Positions 59,983 through 64,000 of a stretch of 64,000 nucleotides of DNA are shown in pieces. How positions within the stretch are numbered: position 1 is the stretch's first letter; every line of letters begins with the position of its first letter. The DNA is from Flavitalea sp966112615. Lineage in GTDB: Bacteria > Bacteroidota > Bacteroidia > Chitinophagales > Chitinophagaceae. Where the stretch lies: contig CBHWDO010000001.1 of the NCBI GenBank assembly GCA_966112615.1, positions 248,001 through 312,000 on the forward strand. The letters are read 5' to 3'. Below the pieces are notes generated by a model. The model was not told the DNA's origin, did no database searches, and saw only the letters and a program-made list of their open reading frames with translations. The position numbers and the translations under genes were made by a program.

Positions 59983-61398
59983 CTACCGATTCTTCAATAC
60001 TAACCTTGCTACGTTTTCAATATGATGGGTATGCGGAAACATATCAACCGGGCGGATCCTTTCAACCTCGTACATTTCCGATAACAGGTTCAGGTCACGC
60101 GCCTGTGTGGCTGGATTACAACTAACATATACAACAACAGGTGCCGCAATTTCATTGATTTTTCTTACCAGTTCTTCGCTCATACCGGCTCTTGGAGGAT
60201 CCGTGATGATAACATCAGGCTTGCCATGTTCCGCAAAGAAAGCATCATCGCAGATCTTCGTTACATCCCCCGCAAAGAACTTCGTATGTTCAAGCCCGTT
60301 ATATGCCGCATTTTCTTTTGCATCCGCAATCGCATCTTCGATCATCTCTACTCCAATGATCTTTTTGGCCTGTTTGCTTAGAAAGATACCAATACTTCCG
60401 GTACCGCAGTAAAGGTCATAGACCACTTCATTGCCGGATAGCTGTGCAAAATCACGTGTTACCTGGTACAATCTTTCTCCCTGGCTTGTATTGGTTTGAA
60501 AGAATGATTTCGGAGAGATCTTGAACTTAAAATCTTCCAGTGTTTCGATCACGAAACCTTTACCATGAAAAACCTGGGGCTCAAGATCAAAAAGACTGTC
60601 ATTCTTTTTCAGATTGATGGTATACAGCAGGGTAGTGATCTCCGGAAATGACTTCACCAGGAAGTTCATCAGCTCCATGATTTTCTCCTTATCCTTTTCA
60701 CCAAATACCATGTTGACCATCACTTCACCCGTTCTGCAGATCCTGAACTGAAGGGTTCTTAAAAGTCCTTTGTGTTCACGAATGTCGTAGAACGACCAGT
60801 CACGCTCCAATGCATAATTCTTGATAGCCAACCTGATCCTGTTGGTTGGTTCGGCCTGGAGATGGCAGGTTTTGATATCAACCACCTTATCGAACAGCCC
60901 CTTTGCATGATATCCTGCCACATTCATTTGTGAACTGATATTTTCATCGTTCAGTTCGCTGGGCAGGAGAAATCTTCTGTTTGAAAAGGTATACTCAACC
61001 TTATTTCTGTATCGGGTAATGGGATCAGCTCCCAATATGGGTTCAAAAGCAGGAAGGGGAAGCTTTCCAATCCGCTTCAGGGTTTCTTCAACCTGTTTGT
61101 GTTTAAACTGAAGCTGTTTTTCGTAAGGAAGCATCTGCCACTGGCATCCGCCGCAAACGCCGAAATGCTCGCAGAATGGCTCTACACGGTCCTTAGCAAA
61201 TTCATGAATTTTAATTGCTCTTCCTTCGGCCCAGTCTTTCTTATTCTTTCCGATCCTGATATCAACAACATCCCCGGGAACCGCATCAGAAATGAAAATG
61301 GCCTTGCCATCCACCCTTGAAATTGATTTCCCTTCGGCTGCATAATTTTCCACCAAAACCTTTTCTAAAATGGGGTGGCGATTCTTCTTTTTTCTCAC
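59983..61398 (-). CDS. rlmD: 23S rRNA (uracil-5-)-methyltransferase RlmD/RumA type
   Basis: A 471-residue class I RNA methyltransferase. The TRAM domain is at about 5-65 (VLVENYAAEGKSISRVDGKA). The Fe-S cluster Cys are in CEHFGVCGGCQWQ and a further Cys in KTCHLQAEP. The SAM domain has YDLYCGTGSIGIFLSKQAKK and IITDPPRAGM, and the catalytic Cys is in VYVSCNPATQARDL. The start is GTG at 61398 (VRKKKNRHPI), supported by the perfect -7 box TACCTTTG 5 bases before it. The in-frame extension to 61590 would only translate repeats. Confidence 0.92.
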   Translation of the reverse strand: MRKKKNRHPILEKVLVENYAAEGKSISRVDGKAIFISDAVPGDVVDIRIGKNKKDWAEGRAIKIHEFAKDRVEPFCEHFGVCGGCQWQMLPYEKQLQFKHKQVEETLKRIGKLPLPAFEPILGADPITRYRNKVEYTFSNRRFLLPSELNDENISSQMNVAGYHAKGLFDKVVDIKTCHLQAEPTNRIRLAIKNYALERDWSFYDIREHKGLLRTLQFRICRTGEVMVNMVFGEKDKEKIMELMNFLVKSFPEITTLLYTINLKKNDSLFDLEPQVFHGKGFVIETLEDFKFKISPKSFFQTNTSQGERLYQVTRDFAQLSGNEVVYDLYCGTGSIGIFLSKQAKKIIGVEMIEDAIADAKENAAYNGLEHTKFFAGDVTKICDDAFFAEHGKPDVIITDPPRAGMSEELVRKINEIAAPVVVYVSCNPATQARDLNLLSEMYEVERIRPVDMFPHTHHIENVARLVLKNR

Positions 61399-61402
61399 GG
61401 GG

Positions 61403-61410
61403 CAAAGGTA
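61403..61410 (-). promoter_or_regulatory. Candidate -7 box of rlmD
   Basis: On the minus strand TACCTTTG (perfect TAnnTTTG), followed by CCCC and then the GTG start. It supports the GTG as start and excludes the long upstream extension. Confidence 0.55.
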
Positions 61411-61423
61411 GGGATTTGGAGGA

Positions 61424-61452
61424 ATGGGGAATCGGGAATGGGGAATCGAGAA
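61424..61452. repeat. CCGATT-type tract, copy C2
   Basis: GGAATGGGGAATCGGGAATG and GGGGAATCGAGAAT units, the reverse complement of the units at 36045. It adjoins repeat B3. A TTTCCGATTACTGATTTCGG unit follows B3 at 61543. Confidence 0.45.
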
Positions 61453-61457
61453 TAAAA

Positions 61458-61541
61458 CCGGGCTGAACGCAAGCGAAGCGAAGCGGGCAGAACGTTGGGT
61501 GTTAAACTCTTCATTCAGCCCGCCCTTCAGGCGTTTTGCCT
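61458..61541. repeat. CGGGCTGA-type inverted repeat, copy B3
   Basis: CCGGGCTGAACGC at the left, GCGGGCAGAACGTTGGGTG in the middle (identical to the B2 loop side), and CATTCAGCCCGCCCTTCAGG on the right. The internal arm is diverged (AAGCGAAGCGAAGCGG). It lies between msrB and rlmD. Confidence 0.75.
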
Positions 61542-61564
61542 GTTTCCGATTACTGATTTCGGAT

Positions 61565-62110
61565 TTACTTCCCAGGCTCCTTCTTATCAAAATCCAAAAT
61601 CACTCCATTGATGCAATACCTCAATCCGGTTGGAGGAGGACCGTCTTCAAACACATGTCCCAGGTGGGCCTTACAACGTCCACACATGACTTCAGTCCTG
61701 GTCATACCATGCGAATGATCGGGCTGATAAATGATCGATGTTTTTGAAATCGGCTGATAGAAACTTGGCCATCCGCAACCGCTGTCGAACTTTGTATCGC
61801 TCTGGAACAAAGCATTTCCGCAGGCTTTGCAATAGTAAGTACCTATTTCCTTGAAGTTCTCAAACTTGCTGGTCCAGGGGCGTTCAGTACCTTTCAACCT
61901 TGCAATCTGGTAAACTTCTTTCGGAAGGATCTTCTGCCATTCCTCTTCACCAATATTAACCTTGGAGGTATCGGTCCGGGAGTAAACCGGGTTATTCTTA
62001 TTTTCTTCCATAGTTGATTTTTTTGCTGCCGGAGCAGTTTGTGAGTAGCTGCAATTTTGCAGCCCCAATGCCAGTGACATTACCATCACAAAATGAATGA
62101 TCTTCTTCAT
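61565..62110 (-). CDS. msrB: Peptide-methionine (R)-S-oxide reductase, exported
   Basis: A 181-residue MsrB. A signal or lipoprotein leader (MKKIIHFVMVMSLALGLQNC) precedes the catalytic domain. Zinc-binding Cys pairs are CKACGN and CGRCKAHLGH, with SGCGWPSFYQPISKTS and the catalytic Cys in GLRYCINGVILDF. It repairs methionine-R-sulfoxide in envelope proteins. The ATG at 62110 begins the leader; the upstream start at 62167 adds a non-signal extension. Confidence 0.95.
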   Translation of the reverse strand: MKKIIHFVMVMSLALGLQNCSYSQTAPAAKKSTMEENKNNPVYSRTDTSKVNIGEEEWQKILPKEVYQIARLKGTERPWTSKFENFKEIGTYYCKACGNALFQSDTKFDSGCGWPSFYQPISKTSIIYQPDHSHGMTRTEVMCGRCKAHLGHVFEDGPPPTGLRYCINGVILDFDKKEPGK

Positions 62111-62279
62111 GATAATCAATTGTAACAAATCTACGGCATGCTGGTTCGGAGCGATTTGGTTTAGCAAAGTTTTGACTTTATTTGAGAGTTTCTACAATTC
62201 AGTTAAAAATCTTAGATGACTTTTACTCTTGTTAAAGTATCTTTACGACCTATTCTAACAATCATTTTAAGGGACTAGG

Positions 62280-62858
62280 ATGTTTAATTTAATTCTTTTT
62301 GGCCCTCCGGGCAGCGGTAAAGGCACTCAATCTGAGAGACTTATTGAAAAATATGGACTGATCCATTTGTCGACCGGCAACCTCCTCAGGGAAGAAATTG
62401 CTAACCAGACAACACTCGGACTGGAAGCCAAAAAGCTGATGGACCAGGGTCAACTGGTTCCTGATGCAGTGGTAGTTGGGATGATCGATTCTGCGATCAC
62501 CAATAATCCCCAGGCTAAAGGGTTCCTGTTCGATGGATTTCCCAGAACCGTAGCCCAGGCGGAAGCACTGGATGCTTTGTTAAAGAATAAAGGAGCTGAG
62601 ATAAATATCGTCCTGGCTCTTGAGGTAGGTACCGAGGAGCTTGTGTCCCGCCTGCTGAACCGTGGTAAAACCTCTGGTCGCAGCGACGATACCAATGAAT
62701 CTGTGATCCGCGCCCGTTTACAGGAATATAACAACAAAACTGCACCGGTTGCCAGCTACTATGAGCAATTCGGCAAGGTTCAACGTATAAAAGGCGAAGG
62801 CTCTATCGACCAGATCTTCCAGGCATTGGCGGATGAGATAGAGGCGGTGAAAGCGTAG
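62280..62858 (+). CDS. adk: Adenylate kinase
   Basis: A 192-residue short-type adenylate kinase without the zinc lid. The P-loop is LFGPPGSGKGTQSERLIEKY, the AMP-binding part is HLSTGNLLREEI, and the lid and Walker B region include FLFDGFPRTVAQAEALD and LLNRGKTSGRSDDTNESVIR. It interconverts ATP, ADP and AMP in the cytoplasm. It is divergent from msrB and followed 8 bases later by repeat A4. Confidence 0.97.
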   Translation: MFNLILFGPPGSGKGTQSERLIEKYGLIHLSTGNLLREEIANQTTLGLEAKKLMDQGQLVPDAVVVGMIDSAITNNPQAKGFLFDGFPRTVAQAEALDALLKNKGAEINIVLALEVGTEELVSRLLNRGKTSGRSDDTNESVIRARLQEYNNKTAPVASYYEQFGKVQRIKGEGSIDQIFQALADEIEAVKA

Positions 62859-62865
62859 TGGAAGA

Positions 62866-62940
62866 CGAGGTGAGAATTTGAGGAGATGAGGAGATGAGAA
62901 TGATTTCCTCAACTCCTCATCTCCTCAACTCCTTATCTTC
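62866..62940. repeat. GAGGAG-type hairpin repeat, copy A4
   Basis: CGAGGTGAGAATTTGAGGAG and ATGAGGAGATGAGAATG on the left pair with TCCTCAACTCCTCATCTCC and TCAACTCC on the right. The right end supplies the stop TAA of the lipoprotein gene on the minus strand (AGAAGATAAGGAG). It lies between convergent adk and lipoprotein genes. Confidence 0.8.
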
Positions 62941-63388
62941 TTAATAAAGAATCCCCCTTCCCCACAGCCCCTAAAATCACCTCCTTCACCTTCTCCACCT
63001 TCACTTTCTCAGACTCCAGGTAGGCTTTTCTTTCAGGTTTTCCTTCAAGCGTATCTGCTTTGAAGTTAACCATCCAGTTATTCATATCATCATCAGCCTG
63101 TTGAAGCTGTAATTGAAGAGCTTCATACTTGCCCAATTGCATTTTTTCCGGATCATTCTGGGGTAAAGCCTTGATCGAATCAATGATCCTGGATGTTTCC
63201 TTCAGGTATTTTGAGATCTTACCCATTTTCGCCATCCCTATATCATGCCCCTCCATAACATCATGGTACAAGCTGTCTTCGGCAGTTTTCAGGATCGGAG
63301 TAAACCCATCGGTCCGAACTGTTTCCTCCTCTTTCTCCTTACATGCCAACATTGAAAGCAGTAAAACTGCCACTAAAGCATTTTTCAT
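62933..63388 (-). CDS. Small lipoprotein of unknown function
   Basis: A 151-residue protein with a lipoprotein signal (MKNALVAVLLLSMLAC then KEKEEETV). The mature part is helical (KTAEDSLYHDVMEGHDIGMA; YEALQLQLQQADDDMNNWMV) and contains a pattern like small Bacteroidota periplasmic helical proteins, but no named domain is recognised. The acidic run after Cys suits surface export. The ATG at 63388 is used. It is divergent from paaZ with a 98-base gap. Confidence 0.75.
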   Translation of the reverse strand: MKNALVAVLLLSMLACKEKEEETVRTDGFTPILKTAEDSLYHDVMEGHDIGMAKMGKISKYLKETSRIIDSIKALPQNDPEKMQLGKYEALQLQLQQADDDMNNWMVNFKADTLEGKPERKAYLESEKVKVEKVKEVILGAVGKGDSLLRR

Positions 63389-63471
63389 TTTCAATTTTTA
63401 ATTGTTACAAAATTAACCCTCCCTCCTTAAAAGCCTGCCCGATAAATATCACTTTACCTTAAATTCGTTTA

Positions 63472-63485
63472 CTAACGCTTGTTTG
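63472..63485. promoter_or_regulatory. Candidate PaaR operator upstream of paaZ
   Basis: CTAACGCTTGTTTG, fitting CTAAC-N4-GTTnG with one mismatch to the recalled PaaR consensus CNAACGNNCGTTNG. It ends one base before the paaZ ATG. The same pattern is upstream of the TetR gene and paaA. Confidence 0.6.
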
Positions 63486-63486
63486 T

Positions 63487-64000
63487 ATGTATAAACTAGG
63501 AAATTATGTGCTTGGCAACTGGATCGAAGGTGATGGAGATGGACAAACACTTTTCAATGCAGTAACCGGAGATCCGATCGCAGCCGCAACAACGAAAGGA
63601 TTAGACTATCATCAGATCTTACAATACGCCCGGACTGTTGGAAACCCGGCCCTAAGAAAAATGACTTTCCACGAACGGGGACGAATGCTGCGAGCCCTTG
63701 CGCTTCATCTTAGGGAACACCTTAATAAATTTTACCAGGTCAGTTACCAGACAGGTGCCACCAAGGCGGACAGCTGGATAGATATTGAAGGGGGGATTGG
63801 AAACCTTTTTTCCTATGCCTCGCTAAGAAAAAAATTTCCTGATCAGCCTTATGCACTCGATGGCGATTCTATCAACCTAAGTAAAAGCGGATCTTTTATA
63901 GCGCAGCACTTACTTGTACCAAAGGAAGGTGTTGCCATACACATCAATGCTTTCAACTTCCCGGTATGGGGCATGCTGGAAAAGATCGCAGTGAATCTCC
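63487..64000 (+). CDS. paaZ: PaaZ-type oxepin-CoA hydrolase/aldehyde dehydrogenase, cut by window edge
   Basis: 171 codons are in the window. The N-terminus MYKLGNYVLGNWIEGDGDGQ and the aldehyde dehydrogenase fold (PALRKMTFHERGRMLRALAL; LVPKEGVAIHINAFNFPVWG with NFPVWGMLEKIA) match the ALDH half of PaaZ. PaaZ opens the oxepin-CoA ring with its C-terminal hydratase domain and oxidises the aldehyde. The hydratase half lies beyond the edge, so an ALDH-only paralogue cannot be excluded. A PaaR-type operator abuts the start. Confidence 0.88.
   Translation, partial: MYKLGNYVLGNWIEGDGDGQTLFNAVTGDPIAAATTKGLDYHQILQYARTVGNPALRKMTFHERGRMLRALALHLREHLNKFYQVSYQTGATKADSWIDIEGGIGNLFSYASLRKKFPDQPYALDGDSINLSKSGSFIAQHLLVPKEGVAIHINAFNFPVWGMLEKIAVNL

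Noticed and set aside
20907..62940. CRISPR-like array from the GAGGAG repeats
   Set aside because: Copies are dispersed by tens of kilobases, are hairpins rather than spaced direct repeats, and no cas genes are present.
1..64000. tRNA, rRNA, prophage or transposase genes
   Set aside because: No cloverleaf-like or rRNA-like stretch and no integrase, transposase or phage structural protein was seen in any intergenic region or frame.

Overview
The window looks like chromosomal DNA from a member of the Bacteroidota, most likely the Chitinophagaceae or a close relative. The evidence is: two SusC/SusD pairs with the plug motif LNEVVVVGYGTA, many lipoproteins with acidic residues after the lipid cysteine, a type IX secretion sorting domain, LytTR two-component regulation, few Shine-Dalgarno sequences and several TAnnTTTG-type -7 boxes just before start codons. 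The DNA is moderately AT-rich. I saw no rRNA, tRNA, prophage, transposase or CRISPR array. No gene-free stretch exceeds about 270 bases.

Layout. 1-4206: an outer-membrane barrel receptor cut by the left edge, then a LytTR/LytS two-component pair. 4291-4893: an HD-domain protein. 4898-17022: a SusC/SusD pair followed by two large FG-GAP/ASPIC-UnbV lipoproteins with a membrane SRPBCC-GyrI-like protein between them. 17190-26620: a starch-type utilization locus (SusC, SusD, SusE-like, GH13 amylase with a type IX sorting tail) ending in a NUDIX-winged-helix regulator. 26843-31449: ligA, a NUMOD4/HNH-like gene, a DUF2461 gene between two hairpin repeats, and asd with a leader attenuator. 31719-37042: a lamin-tail secreted protein, a small secreted protein, a PQQ dehydrogenase with a built-in cytochrome c, and a PfkB kinase. 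37190-43234: a phenylacetate operon (TetR regulator, paaE-A-B-C-D, enoyl-CoA hydratase, PaaI thioesterase, PaaY). 43253-63388: mostly housekeeping and envelope genes (obgE, S46 peptidase, OmpA-like lipoprotein, barrel protein, alkA-type glycosylase, mnmD, ada, fasciclin, cysS, two rhomboids, rlmD, msrB, adk). From 63487 the start of paaZ runs off the right edge.

How parts work together. Both sus operons carry the same inverted repeat, GTGTA-N5-TACAC (two perfect copies and one with a single mismatch), upstream of their SusC genes, and the NUDIX-type regulator lies between them, so one sugar-responsive regulon is likely. The TetR gene, paaA and the distant paaZ share a CTAAC-N4-GTTnG palindrome close to the known PaaR operator, so paaZ probably belongs to the same regulon although it lies 20 kb away.

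The most unusual signals are a candidate Lys/Thr/Met-rich leader peptide with a terminator in front of asd, and families of short intergenic inverted repeats that sit directly on stop codons. Repeat-like DNA of one of these families also appears as an in-frame insertion inside paaD.
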